Shown here piece after piece: positions 37,085-46,102 of a DNA stretch of 64,000 nt. Source of the DNA: Photobacterium aquimaris (GTDB taxonomy: Bacteria > Pseudomonadota > Gammaproteobacteria > Enterobacterales > Vibrionaceae); contig NZ_MSCC01000001.1 in NCBI RefSeq assembly GCF_002954455.1, positions 1,905,128 through 1,969,127 on the forward strand. The letters run 5' to 3'. Under the pieces are notes generated by a model. That model saw nothing but the letters and a program-made list of their open reading frames with translations. It was not told the DNA's origin and searched no databases. Within the stretch, counting starts at the first letter, position 1. Every line of letters starts with the position of its first letter. A program made the position numbers and the translations under genes.

Positions 37085-38134
37085 TTATGTTACCGTTTCA
37101 AAGTTAACACTAAAATTTGCATGTTGAATATCGCTAAGTGATAACCGACCACCGTTATCGGACATCGGTAAAATCACCAACGGATTATTACAAGCCTCAT
37201 TACCCAGCCACTCACCAGCTGCAATCATAGCGCATTGATCTCCCACTTTTAGTTGACCGCCAATACCAGCCGCAACCAAATGAAGTTGCTTCTCAGCGAG
37301 ATTAAACACCCCAAATAAACCTTTCACAGGTGTGGCATAACCTGAATACTTCAATCCTAATTCTATTTGTGACACTAAATGCTGCACACTGCTTAAATAA
37401 TTACCTTGGCGACGTAAAAAATCATTAAAACACGCTCTGATTAATAATGCCGTTGCCGTGCTATTTTCACCACCAGAGCTGGTATCAACCATATAAAATG
37501 CTAGTTGACCATCAATTAGCCAAATATAATCAAAAATAACCGGTGACATCTCAGTGGATTGCAATGCTCGATAACTGAGTTTCCAACGTCCATAGTGAGA
37601 CTGAAGATTAGGCATTAACCCGATTAACAGCTCACGAGCAGCTTGAGGATTATTCTTTAACTCTGAAATATGCCACTGTAACTCTTCTTCAACCAATCCA
37701 GCATCATCACTATCAACTAACCATCGCTGTGAAAAATCTTGTTGCTGCTGATTAGCACTATCTTGCATTTTAAGTACCGATGCAATGGCTGACTTAAGTG
37801 TCATGATGTTATCAATTGGCTTAATAAGAAAATCTTTAACCCCAAGTCGAAGTGCTTGCGCAACATCTGTCATATTGCCAGTACCGGAAATAACAATCAC
37901 CGGAATCATTGGATACTGCAATGCAACCTCTTCAACAAACTCCATACCTGTCATGACTGGCATCGCCAAATCACACAGCAATAAATCTGGAATATTGTCT
38001 TTAAGAGCTTTTAACCCAACTAAGCCATCTTCCGCCTCTCTCACCTGACAACCTTGACTCTTTAAAAAGCCAACAATCATAGTTCGAAACACAGGATCAT
38101 CTTCTACGATAAGTATAGTTTTCCCTTTTAGCAA
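37085..38134 (-). CDS. rssB: Response regulator RssB (sigma-S proteolysis adaptor)
   Basis: 349 residues starting at TTG 38134: AAAGGAG stands 6 nt before it and the product then begins LKGKTILIVEDDPVF, as expected for RssB. Longer in-frame starts up to 38254 have no support. Receiver domain at 1-120 with phospho-acceptor Asp in LLLCDLAMPVMTG, Thr/Ser in VIVISGTGNM and Lys in FLIKPID. The C-terminal half (about 150-349) looks like a degenerate PP2C-type domain, as in E. coli RssB. It would deliver RpoS to ClpXP, both of whose subunits are encoded nearby. Confidence 0.83.
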   Translation of the reverse strand: MLKGKTILIVEDDPVFRTMIVGFLKSQGCQVREAEDGLVGLKALKDNIPDLLLCDLAMPVMTGMEFVEEVALQYPMIPVIVISGTGNMTDVAQALRLGVKDFLIKPIDNIMTLKSAIASVLKMQDSANQQQQDFSQRWLVDSDDAGLVEEELQWHISELKNNPQAARELLIGLMPNLQSHYGRWKLSYRALQSTEMSPVIFDYIWLIDGQLAFYMVDTSSGGENSTATALLIRACFNDFLRRQGNYLSSVQHLVSQIELGLKYSGYATPVKGLFGVFNLAEKQLHLVAAGIGGQLKVGDQCAMIAAGEWLGNEACNNPLVILPMSDNGGRLSLSDIQHANFSVNFETVT

Positions 38135-38476
38135 AAGTATCTCCTTTCTCATGACTACGTCTATGAGTGTATAAGCTAAAATCAGCAATACCAACTTTGG
38201 TCCACTAAAATTTGTGGTGACAACAAAAATCATGTCGGTGATATGACTTAACATAGAGAAATAATGACGCTAAATAACTTTTTTTTAGGCAATATCAAAA
38301 AATATGTTCTATAAATATAACGGCTTCTAACTTCACTCCCCCACACCCTGAGCGGCTTTCAATCAATTTGAATAAGGGTTAACATATTTTTATTTAAAAT
38401 ACCCAATAAAAAGAGATAATTGTGACTCAATTTGTTATACAATTACCCATTATCAGTTTTCACAAATGACTTTGAT
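38135..38476. other. Divergent spacer between rssB and the LysR gene
   Basis: 342 bp, AT-rich, holding promoters of both genes. No palindromic operator stands out. The open frames extending rssB and the LysR gene into it are judged non-coding. Confidence 0.55.
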
Positions 38477-39361
38477 ATGAAACTTGACGATCTAAATTTA
38501 TTCCGCATGGTTGTGGAAAATGGCAGTTATACTGCCGCATCACGAAAAACACAGGTACCCGTTGCGACGCTGACGCGCCGTATTCAAGCTCTTGAAGAAG
38601 GCCTTAATATTCGCCTTTTGAATCGTCATGCTCGTAAACTATCACTGACTGAAGCAGGTCAGAAGTTTTACCATGATTGTGCCCCACTACTACAGCAACT
38701 CCTTGATACTACAGAGCACATCAGTGAAGAGTGTAAAGGCGCAGCCGGTAAATTGCGTATTGCTGCACCAACGAATATTACTAAGGTAATGTTACAACCG
38801 TTGTTAAACGCATTTATGCAAGAACACCCAGCGATTAGCATTCAACTGTACATGAGTAATGAACCAGATCAGCTTGATCCTACTGACTGGGATGTCATGT
38901 TCCGTGTCGGTCCTCAACGTGATTCAACGCTTATTGCACGTCGTATTAATGAAGTAAAAGATATTTTGGTCGCAAGCCCTGACTATCTAAAGAAAAACCC
39001 AGAACCTAAGCATGCTCAAGATCTTCATGAACATACGCTTTTAAAAGGTAACCCACTTTTACGCTGGCGTTTAACTAACCAGAATGGCGAAACCGTTACT
39101 ATTAACGAACGCGCACGTTTTGAAGCAAGTGAACTTAATGTTATTCGTAAAGCGTGCAGTGCTGGGCTTGGTATTACATTGATGCCTAACGTAATGTTAG
39201 AAAAATACATTGCAGCAGGAGAAGTAGTACAAGTACTTAAAAACTGGTCTGCAAACCCACGTGACGTATATTTAATTTATAACCACCGTGATTACCAACC
39301 AGAAAAACTACGTCTATTTATTGATTTTGCAAGTCATTACTTTGATCTTGAAAAACACTAA
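38477..39361 (+). CDS. LysR family transcriptional regulator
   Basis: 294 residues from ATG 38477 (MKLDDLNLFRMVVENGS), the usual LysR opening; no strong ribosome site is visible and the frame extends 15 codons upstream. The winged helix-turn-helix covers residues 1-60 (GSYTAASRKTQVPVATLTRRIQALEEGLNIRLLNR), followed by a periplasmic-binding-like effector domain (LRIAAPTNITKVMLQPLL...LNVIRKACSAGLGITLMP). The target and ligand are unknown; no adjacent divergent enzyme gene hints at them. Confidence 0.88.
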   Translation: MKLDDLNLFRMVVENGSYTAASRKTQVPVATLTRRIQALEEGLNIRLLNRHARKLSLTEAGQKFYHDCAPLLQQLLDTTEHISEECKGAAGKLRIAAPTNITKVMLQPLLNAFMQEHPAISIQLYMSNEPDQLDPTDWDVMFRVGPQRDSTLIARRINEVKDILVASPDYLKKNPEPKHAQDLHEHTLLKGNPLLRWRLTNQNGETVTINERARFEASELNVIRKACSAGLGITLMPNVMLEKYIAAGEVVQVLKNWSANPRDVYLIYNHRDYQPEKLRLFIDFASHYFDLEKH

Positions 39362-39386
39362 TTAGCACTATTAAAAAAATCAGAGA

Positions 39387-39420
39387 AAAATGCCGCCAAA
39401 TTAATTAGGAGCGGCATTTT
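39387..39420 (+). terminator. Terminator after the LysR gene
   Basis: AAAATGCCGC / GCGGCATTTT with a 14-nt loop. Confidence 0.8.
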
Positions 39421-39516
39421 CATTTAATATCACTACTACTAATCTCACCAACAACATATCTTATCGCAGCAACCTACCTTAAATAACCTCACTTAAAAAT
39501 ACCGATCGCCACCAAC

Positions 39517-39547
39517 AAAAAAGCGACAGGTATAACCCTATCGCTTT
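39517..39547 (-). terminator. Terminator after purF
   Basis: AAAGCGACAGG / CCTATCGCTTT with one mismatch and a 6-nt loop, followed by T on the minus strand. The same GCGAYAGG/CCTATCGC core recurs in the terminators after fimV and fabB. Confidence 0.75.
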
Positions 39548-39573
39548 AGTCGTTAATGAATCAGTTAAGGTAA

Positions 39574-41091
39574 TTACATGCCTTCGTTATACAACTCAAG
39601 GTTAGCTAAATCTTGTTGTAATTCAGCCTGTAATTTTGAATCTTCATTACGTAGTGCGTCAAGATAATCAAGGTATTTTTGATCAACATCACCAGTGACA
39701 TAACGGCCATTAAACACTGAGGTTTCAAACAATGTAATATCCGGATTACCTTCTGCAACCGCTGCCACTAAATCACTAAGGTCTTGGAAAATAAGACCAT
39801 CAGCACCAATCAACTTACCAATTTCATCCACTTCACGCCCATGAGCAATTAATTCATTCGCGCTTGGCATATCAATACCATATACATTTGGGAAGCGAAT
39901 CTCTGGCGCAGCTGAGGCTAAATACACTTTCTTTGCACCAGCATCACGTGCCATTTCAATGATCTGCTCAGAGGTGGTGCCACGAACAATAGAATCATCG
40001 ACTAACAGTACATTTTTACCTTTAAATTCTGAGCGGATCGCATTGAGTTTACGACGTACAGATTTACGACGCATTTGTTGACCAGGCATGATAAAAGTAC
40101 GGCCAACATAACGGTTTTTCACAAAACCTTGGCGATATGGCTTATTCAATGTGCGGGCAATTTCAAGCGCACTGTCACATGATGTTTCAGGAATCGGGAT
40201 CACCACATCAATATCAATGTCAGCCCACTCACGTTTGATCTTTTCACCCAGCTTAGTGCCCATCGCTAAACGTGCACCATACACCGAGACTTTATCAATA
40301 AAGGAATCTGGACGAGCAAAATATACAAATTCAAACACACATGGATTTAACTGTGGATTAGATGCGCACTGCTGAGTATAAAGTTCACCCTCAAAGTTAA
40401 TATATACCGCTTCACCCGGTGATACATCACGCATAAAGTCAAATCCAACTGCATCCAATGCAACCGATTCTGATGCGACCATATATTCAATTTTGCCGTT
40501 TTCTTCGCGCTTACCTAAACATAATGGACGAATGCCATTAGGATCACGAAAAGCAATAAGTCCGTGGCCAATCACCAAAGCTACGACTGCATAAGCACCT
40601 TTTACAATGTTATGCACTTCACTAACGGCTTTAAAAATATCGTTAGGGCTAATAGGGTAAGTTTGGCTGTGTGCTAATTGATTAGCCAGCACATTGAGTA
40701 GAATTTCTGAGTCTGAGGTGGTGTTTACATGACGCTTTGTTTGTTCAAACAAGGTTTCTCGAATATCAGCGGCATTGGTTAAATTACCATTGTGCGCTAA
40801 AGAAATACCATAAGGTGAGTTAACATAAAACGGCTGAGCTTCTGAAACACTAGAGCTACCTGCCGTTGGGTAACGAACATGTCCGATACCCACATTACCC
40901 TGTAAGCGCTGCATATGTTTAGCTTCAAAGACATCACGCACTAAACCATTCGCTTTACGCAGACGGAAACGATTGCTTTCTAAGGTACAAATACCAGCAG
41001 CATCTTGGCCGCGATGCTGTAACACTGTTAGTGCATCATAGATAGACTGGTTTACCGGGGTTGAGCCCACGATTCCAACAATACCACACAT
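39574..41091 (-). CDS. purF: Amidophosphoribosyltransferase PurF
   Basis: 505 residues. Catalyses the first step of purine synthesis, PRPP plus glutamine to phosphoribosylamine. The N-terminal nucleophile Cys follows Met (MCGIVGIVG); the glutaminase domain shows [11 protein letters not shown] and AHNGNL; the PRPP site is [14 protein letters not shown]. It follows cvpA after about 86 bp, and a PurR-like box precedes the pair. Confidence 0.96.
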   Translation of the reverse strand: MCGIVGIVGSTPVNQSIYDALTVLQHRGQDAAGICTLESNRFRLRKANGLVRDVFEAKHMQRLQGNVGIGHVRYPTAGSSSVSEAQPFYVNSPYGISLAHNGNLTNAADIRETLFEQTKRHVNTTSDSEILLNVLANQLAHSQTYPISPNDIFKAVSEVHNIVKGAYAVVALVIGHGLIAFRDPNGIRPLCLGKREENGKIEYMVASESVALDAVGFDFMRDVSPGEAVYINFEGELYTQQCASNPQLNPCVFEFVYFARPDSFIDKVSVYGARLAMGTKLGEKIKREWADIDIDVVIPIPETSCDSALEIARTLNKPYRQGFVKNRYVGRTFIMPGQQMRRKSVRRKLNAIRSEFKGKNVLLVDDSIVRGTTSEQIIEMARDAGAKKVYLASAAPEIRFPNVYGIDMPSANELIAHGREVDEIGKLIGADGLIFQDLSDLVAAVAEGNPDITLFETSVFNGRYVTGDVDQKYLDYLDALRNEDSKLQAELQQDLANLELYNEGM

Positions 41092-41177
41092 TTCCTAAGT
41101 CCTCGTCCTGCATAAAAGAACAGTCGCTAACCCTACTATTAAAAATAATAACGTTAGCAACCGCAGTTAATCTTGCA

Positions 41178-41669
41178 CTATTTAATACTATGTAAAAAAC
41201 TAGAGCTCTCTTTGATGTATTCAAAGAACCATTCTATTACTGTACCAAATTGAGGTATCAATTCAGATTTTTTCCACCACTCTGAACTTGATAAACCCGT
41301 AAAGGTATCAATAAAGAACAATACCGCAGCCACAATAAGTACGCCACGAACGGCACCAAAAACAACCCCTAAAACACGATCTGTACCAGACAAACCGGTT
41401 TTCTGAACTAATTGACCGATAACGTAGTTTACCACCGCGCCAACAATCAATGTCGCCACGAACAACACTGCAATTGCACTGCCATTTCGCAACATCTTGT
41501 CATGGAAGTTGGTAAAATAAACCGCCAACTCCGTATAAAAGTTACTCGCGATAAAAAACGCGGTAAACCAAATCACTAATGACAATGCTTCTTTAACAAA
41601 ACCACGGACCAAACTCACCATTGAAGAGAAGCCGATCACGCCCAATATTACATAATCAATCCAGATCAT
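41178..41669 (-). CDS. cvpA: CvpA family inner-membrane protein
   Basis: 163 residues with four predicted membrane helices ([80 protein letters not shown]). Needed for colicin V export in E. coli and linked to envelope integrity; molecular role uncertain. First gene of cvpA-purF, with a PurR-like box just upstream. Confidence 0.93.
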   Translation of the reverse strand: MIWIDYVILGVIGFSSMVSLVRGFVKEALSLVIWFTAFFIASNFYTELAVYFTNFHDKMLRNGSAIAVLFVATLIVGAVVNYVIGQLVQKTGLSGTDRVLGVVFGAVRGVLIVAAVLFFIDTFTGLSSSEWWKKSELIPQFGTVIEWFFEYIKESSSFLHSIK

Positions 41670-41719
41670 TTTTGTTCTTGCTCGTTTTGTTGATGGGTAT
41701 TCTAACAGAAAAACTGCTA

Positions 41720-41735
41720 ACGCAAACGTTTACCT
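41720..41735 (-). promoter_or_regulatory. PurR-like operator upstream of cvpA-purF
   Basis: ACGCAAACGTTTACCT matches the PurR consensus ACGCAAACGTTTGCGT at 13 of 16 positions. It lies 51-66 bases before the cvpA ATG and overlaps the dedD stop codon. E. coli cvpA-purF is a known PurR target. Confidence 0.8.
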
Positions 41736-42381
41736 AGGGATTTATTGCATCAAATCGGTTCAATTTACCGTTTAAGCCAGTAATTTTTTTCAATTCTGCA
41801 ATTTGCCCCGCAAGCTTCGCTTTTGATACATCAGGGCCGACAACAACCTTAACTAACTGGCCAGGTTTAGCATTTGCTGGAATTAATTGTGCTTGATAAC
41901 CGTTTAAGCGTAATTTTGCAACCAGTCCATTAGCATTATCCAAATTACCAAAGGTGCCCATTTTAATCACCCATGCTGAACTTGCTACTGCCGTTTTTTT
42001 AACAGCGGGCGTTGTTACGCTTGGCTTCACTGTTGGTTTGACTACAACGGGTTTAGCAACAACCGGCTTTGGTTTAGCAGCCGTGTTAGTCGTTGCACTG
42101 TGATCATTTTCGATAGTAAACGTTTCATCATTAGTCGATGTTGACGCTTGCTGTGCTGTTGTGGCCGTTACAGGCTCTTTCGGTAACACAACATCAGCAT
42201 TTTCAGGTTCAGGAATCGTTTTTGCTTCACTCTGCCCCCCCATTTTTGGTTGTAACGGAATACCCGCAAACTCTTCTTTATAATGTTCTTTCTTGCCATC
42301 GAAAAAATCCGGTAGAAAAATCACCCCTATCGCGACCAAAATAATGGTTCCAATTAGTCGGTTTTGAAATTGACTTGCCAC
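41734..42381 (-). CDS. dedD: SPOR-domain cell-division protein DedD
   Basis: 215 residues. N-terminal membrane anchor (LIGTIILVAIGVIFLPDFF), a long Pro/Lys/Val/Thr-rich periplasmic linker (KPKPVVAKPVVVKPTVKP) and a C-terminal SPOR domain (AWVIKMGTFGNLDNANGLVAKLRLNGYQAQLIP...LVKVVVGP) that binds denuded septal peptidoglycan. It lies between folC and cvpA as in E. coli. Confidence 0.92.
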   Translation of the reverse strand: MASQFQNRLIGTIILVAIGVIFLPDFFDGKKEHYKEEFAGIPLQPKMGGQSEAKTIPEPENADVVLPKEPVTATTAQQASTSTNDETFTIENDHSATTNTAAKPKPVVAKPVVVKPTVKPSVTTPAVKKTAVASSAWVIKMGTFGNLDNANGLVAKLRLNGYQAQLIPANAKPGQLVKVVVGPDVSKAKLAGQIAELKKITGLNGKLNRFDAINP

Positions 42382-42442
42382 AATGACTCCTGTTGATATC
42401 TAAAACGAAAACACGGCATGCTCAATATGCTTTCTTTACGTT

Positions 42443-43705
42443 CTACAGTTTTAAATGAGAGGTTATTTGGCCAACAGTGTAAAACGAGCCAAACACGATT
42501 ACCACATCGTCTGCGTCTGCTTGTGTTAGAGCTTGGTCAAAAGCCAACACTGGGTTATCAAAACCACGGCAACCTGTTGGTAAATGCACCAATATTTCGT
42601 CAGCAACGGCAGCACGTGGGCCCTGTAGCGAAGCGGGATACCAATAATCAACGCTATCACGCAGGGTGGCAATCGTTGCAGCAATATCTTTATCATGTAA
42701 CATCGCTACCACGGCATGGATATTGTTTTTATTTTCTTGGGCTTTGATTTTAGCCAATTGGGCTGCAAAATATTGCGCAGAATGTGGGTTGTGTGCGACA
42801 TCCATAATAATCAATGGTTGCTCACTTACTCGCTGCATACGTCCTGGTAAATGGGCATTACGCAAACCTTCAACAATATCTTTATCGCTAATATCTAGAT
42901 CCGTCACTGACAATGCCATTAGCGCCGTCGCAGCATTAGGCAAAGGCAAACTTGGTAATGGCAAATCAGTCAACGAAAATGCCCCTGCTTGCCAATGCCA
43001 ACAATCCGCTTGTTGCTGGTAATCAAATTGATAGCCAACCTGATACAATTCAGCACCAATATCATCAGCATGTGCAGGTACAGTTGCTGGCGGGTGTGGC
43101 TGACCACAAATAGCAGGCTTACCACCACGGAAAATACCCGCCTTCTCATAGCCAATCACTTCGATGTTATCGCCTAACCAATCAACATGATCTATCGCTA
43201 GACTGGTGATCACACACACATCATGGTCAACAATATTAGTCGCATCTAAACGGCCACCTAAACCGACTTCTAAAACCACCACATCAACCTGATGCTGTTT
43301 AAATAACGTCAGCGCCGCTAGCGTACCAAATTCAAACAAACTTAAGCTGACATCACCACGCGCAGCTTCTACGCTTGCAAATGCTTGACTATGTTCACTA
43401 TCAGCCAATTCTTGGTTGTTAATCCGCACTCGTTCGTTGTAACGCACTAAGTGAGGTGAACTGTACACGCCAACCTTATAACCTGCCGCCAACAAAATCG
43501 CTTCTAGCATGGCACAAGTCGAGCCTTTACCATTGGTTCCAGCAACAGTAATCACACACGGCGCAGGCTTAATTAGATCTGCGTTTTCTGCAACTTTTCG
43601 AACCCTATCAAGCCCAAGATCAATAGCACTAGTATGAAGTTGCTCCAGATATTTCAGCCATGTTGAAAGCGCGGCTGTCGCTTGCGGAGAGGTCAATCCT
43701 GACAT
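42443..43705 (-). CDS. folC: Dihydrofolate/folylpolyglutamate synthase FolC
   Basis: 420 residues. A Mur-ligase family enzyme that adds glutamates to folates and makes dihydrofolate from dihydropteroate. Visible: ITVAGTNGKGSTCAMLEAIL (P-loop near 53), SPHLVRYNERV, FEFGTLAALTLF, VVVLEVGLGGRLDATNIV, and the C-terminal MDVAHNPHSAQYF. It follows accD after the terminator at 43811, so it probably has its own promoter. Confidence 0.95.
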   Translation of the reverse strand: MSGLTSPQATAALSTWLKYLEQLHTSAIDLGLDRVRKVAENADLIKPAPCVITVAGTNGKGSTCAMLEAILLAAGYKVGVYSSPHLVRYNERVRINNQELADSEHSQAFASVEAARGDVSLSLFEFGTLAALTLFKQHQVDVVVLEVGLGGRLDATNIVDHDVCVITSLAIDHVDWLGDNIEVIGYEKAGIFRGGKPAICGQPHPPATVPAHADDIGAELYQVGYQFDYQQQADCWHWQAGAFSLTDLPLPSLPLPNAATALMALSVTDLDISDKDIVEGLRNAHLPGRMQRVSEQPLIIMDVAHNPHSAQYFAAQLAKIKAQENKNNIHAVVAMLHDKDIAATIATLRDSVDYWYPASLQGPRAAVADEILVHLPTGCRGFDNPVLAFDQALTQADADDVVIVFGSFYTVGQITSHLKL

Positions 43706-43810
43706 TAAAAATCATTCACTTGTAGTAACGAACTGAATCATTAATTTACCATTGAATGGCTAATAACTTAATCATCGAGCACAATAAATTAGTGATTCGC
43801 TCTAGAAAAC

Positions 43811-43850
43811 AAAAATGCCACGCTAATTGAGTTAATTAGTGTGGCATTTA
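43811..43850 (-). terminator. Terminator after accD
   Basis: AAATGCCACGCTAATT pairs with AATTAGTGTGGCATTT apart from one mismatch; on the minus strand it is followed by TTTTTG. Confidence 0.85.
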
Positions 43851-43908
43851 TTAACATTAATCGCAGTGGCTACCAAAGGTAACAAGCACTCAATTAAAGA
43901 CGCTATGA

Positions 43909-44826
43909 TTAATCTTGCTGCTCTGGTGCTGACTGTGGCGCTACAGGCTTACTATCAACAGAAACAACCAATGGTGATTCTTGATTAGTCATTTTTGCCA
44001 TGAGACCAGCAATACGCTGACGCATTTCACGGCGGTCAACAATCATGTCAATCGCGCCATGTTCAAGCAAGAACTCACTACGCTGGAAGCCTTCTGGCAG
44101 CTTTTCACGTACTGTTTGTTCAATAACACGCTGACCTGCAAAACCAATCAATGCTTTAGGCTCACCAATATTAATATCACCTAACATTGCCAGTGATGCC
44201 GATACACCACCCATGGTTGGATCAGTTAATACTGAGAAGAATGGTAAACCTTTAGCAGATAAACGCTCTAAAGCAGCACTGGTTTTCGCCATTTGCATCA
44301 GTGACATTAATGCTTCTTGCATACGCGCACCACCACTGGCAGAAAAACATACCAATGGACAATTGTTTTCAATTGCAGAGTCGACGGCACGCACAAACTT
44401 AGCACCAACAACTGAACCCATTGAGCCGCCCATAAATGAGAACTCAAAAGCACAGGCAACAACAGGTAGACCTAATAACTCGCCGTTCATCGCAACTAAA
44501 GCATCTTTCTCGCCAGTTGCTTTTTGGGCTGCATATAAACGATCTTTGTATTTCTTAGAGTCACGGAATTTAAGCTTATCTTGTGGCTCAAGCTCTGCTG
44601 CAATTTCCACTTGCGTATCTGCATCAAGAAATGTTTCAAGACGACGACGCGCTTTCATACGCATGTGGTGGTCACATTTAGGACAAACTTCAAGATTGCG
44701 TTCGAGATCTGCGTGATACAAAACCTGATCACAAGACGTACATTTCGTCCAGACACCTTCAGGAATAGATACTTTACGCGAAGATACGATGTTACTTTTA
44801 GTTAGAATCTTTTCAAGCCAGCTCAT
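43909..44826 (-). CDS. accD: Acetyl-CoA carboxylase carboxyltransferase beta subunit
   Basis: 305 residues. N-terminal four-Cys zinc ribbon ([29 protein letters not shown]), then the carboxyltransferase core ([57 protein letters not shown]). With AccA it transfers carboxyl from biotin to acetyl-CoA to make malonyl-CoA. A Pro/Gln tail ends the protein. Confidence 0.95.
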   Translation of the reverse strand: MSWLEKILTKSNIVSSRKVSIPEGVWTKCTSCDQVLYHADLERNLEVCPKCDHHMRMKARRRLETFLDADTQVEIAAELEPQDKLKFRDSKKYKDRLYAAQKATGEKDALVAMNGELLGLPVVACAFEFSFMGGSMGSVVGAKFVRAVDSAIENNCPLVCFSASGGARMQEALMSLMQMAKTSAALERLSAKGLPFFSVLTDPTMGGVSASLAMLGDINIGEPKALIGFAGQRVIEQTVREKLPEGFQRSEFLLEHGAIDMIVDRREMRQRIAGLMAKMTNQESPLVVSVDSKPVAPQSAPEQQD

Positions 44827-45048
44827 GAATGACCTTTCTTTTTTATTCTTCCGCCATAGACCGAAGAGACAAATTCATTAAATATTATTTAAGATTAAAA
44901 CATAATCTTATTAATCTGTAGATAAAAAACTGGTATTACCTTTGTAAGTCATCATGATGTTTTTAAGTAAAAACACCACTACACATCAAAAACAGTCAAA
45001 TCGAGACTAATAAGCTGTCTATGTTTTCACCAGCCGTAAATAAATGAC

Positions 45049-45828
45049 TTATAAAAATATTGGACCAAGCACTGAACGCGGTAAATTGTGCTCAGCAGGA
45101 TAATCAACATCAACCAAATAAAGACCCGCAGACTTTGCTGTTGGACCTGCAACACGACGATCTTTTTGTTCAAGTACCCATTTGATCCAATCTGGTTGTT
45201 TTTCACCTTTACCGACTTTAATCAAGCTACCCGCAATATTACGCACCATATGGTGAACAAAGGCATTAGCTTTAATATCAATCACCACAAAGTCACCTTT
45301 GCGCGTCACAGTTAAATGTTCAAGTCGACGCCATGGACTACGTGATTGGCATTGGGTAGCACGAAAAGAAGTGTAATCATGTTCACCGATTAAATGCTGA
45401 GCCGCCTCATGCATTTTTTGTTCATCAAGGTGACCATGATAATGGCTAACACCTTGCTGAAAAATAGCCGGACGTACAGCATGATTATAAATCACATAGC
45501 GATAACGACGGGCGGTAGCTGAAAAACGCGCATGAAAATCGTCACTGACTTCATGTGCCCAGCGTACAGCAATATCTTTTGGAAGGTAGGCATTAACCCC
45601 CATCGTCCATGCTGCCATTTTACGCTCAATATCAACATCGAAGTGTACCACTTGTCCTGTACCATGCACCCCTGTATCAGTACGTCCAGCACAAAAAACA
45701 GCAATGGGTTGATTGGCAATATGTGATAGCGCTTTTTCTAAACGTTCTTGCACACTATCTACATCTACTTGACGTTGCCAACCACAATATTTAGCACCAT
45801 CGTACTCGATACCTAACGCTATTCGCAT
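45049..45828 (-). CDS. truA: tRNA pseudouridine(38-40) synthase TruA
   Basis: 259 residues from ATG 45828 ([20 protein letters not shown]); the frame continues 50 codons upstream into repeat DNA, which is not coding. The catalytic Asp is in [19 protein letters not shown]. It makes pseudouridine at positions 38-40 of the anticodon stem-loop. It lies between fimV and accD as in related genomes. Confidence 0.95.
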   Translation of the reverse strand: MRIALGIEYDGAKYCGWQRQVDVDSVQERLEKALSHIANQPIAVFCAGRTDTGVHGTGQVVHFDVDIERKMAAWTMGVNAYLPKDIAVRWAHEVSDDFHARFSATARRYRYVIYNHAVRPAIFQQGVSHYHGHLDEQKMHEAAQHLIGEHDYTSFRATQCQSRSPWRRLEHLTVTRKGDFVVIDIKANAFVHHMVRNIAGSLIKVGKGEKQPDWIKWVLEQKDRRVAGPTAKSAGLYLVDVDYPAEHNLPRSVLGPIFL

Positions 45829-46007
45829 AATCTCACTTCGACTTAATTTAGCATAAATACACAGGCGATATTGTTTAAGCGCCTGCTCAAAACAGAGAGG
45901 GAAGTATAGGGGATGGCGCCACAAAGGGGAAGAGCAGGGATTTCGAGGGGTAAGATAGTTAATGTCGAGGTTTGGCATTCCCTGTAGGGAATGACGGGGA
46001 TTGGATA
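45829..46007. repeat. Intergenic repeat fragments between truA and fimV
   Basis: 45928-45952 (GAAGAGCAGGGATTTCGAGG) belongs to the TCGAG-rich family. 45972-46003 (GGCATTCCCTGTAGGGAATG and on to ATTGG) matches the tail of the 184-bp repeat at 51807 and 55924. It contains the inverted repeat TTCCCT/AGGGAA. Confidence 0.65.
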
Positions 46008-46037
46008 TAAAAAAGCGACAGGCTCTCGCCTATCGCT
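46008..46037 (-). terminator. Terminator after fimV
   Basis: AGCGACAGG / CCTATCGCT with one mismatch and a 6-nt loop, then TTTTTTAT on the minus strand. 46039-46102, between it and the fimV stop, is filled by TCGAG-rich repeat. Confidence 0.75.
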
Positions 46038-46102
46038 AATCTCGAAACTCACAGTCTCGTTACTCGAAACCTCGTCCCTGCTCTTTCCTCGCTCCTCAAA
46101 AC

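Noticed and set aside
45829..45978. N-terminal extension of TruA by 50 residues
   Set aside because: The extension is encoded by dispersed-repeat DNA and the family start [11 protein letters not shown] fits ATG 45828.
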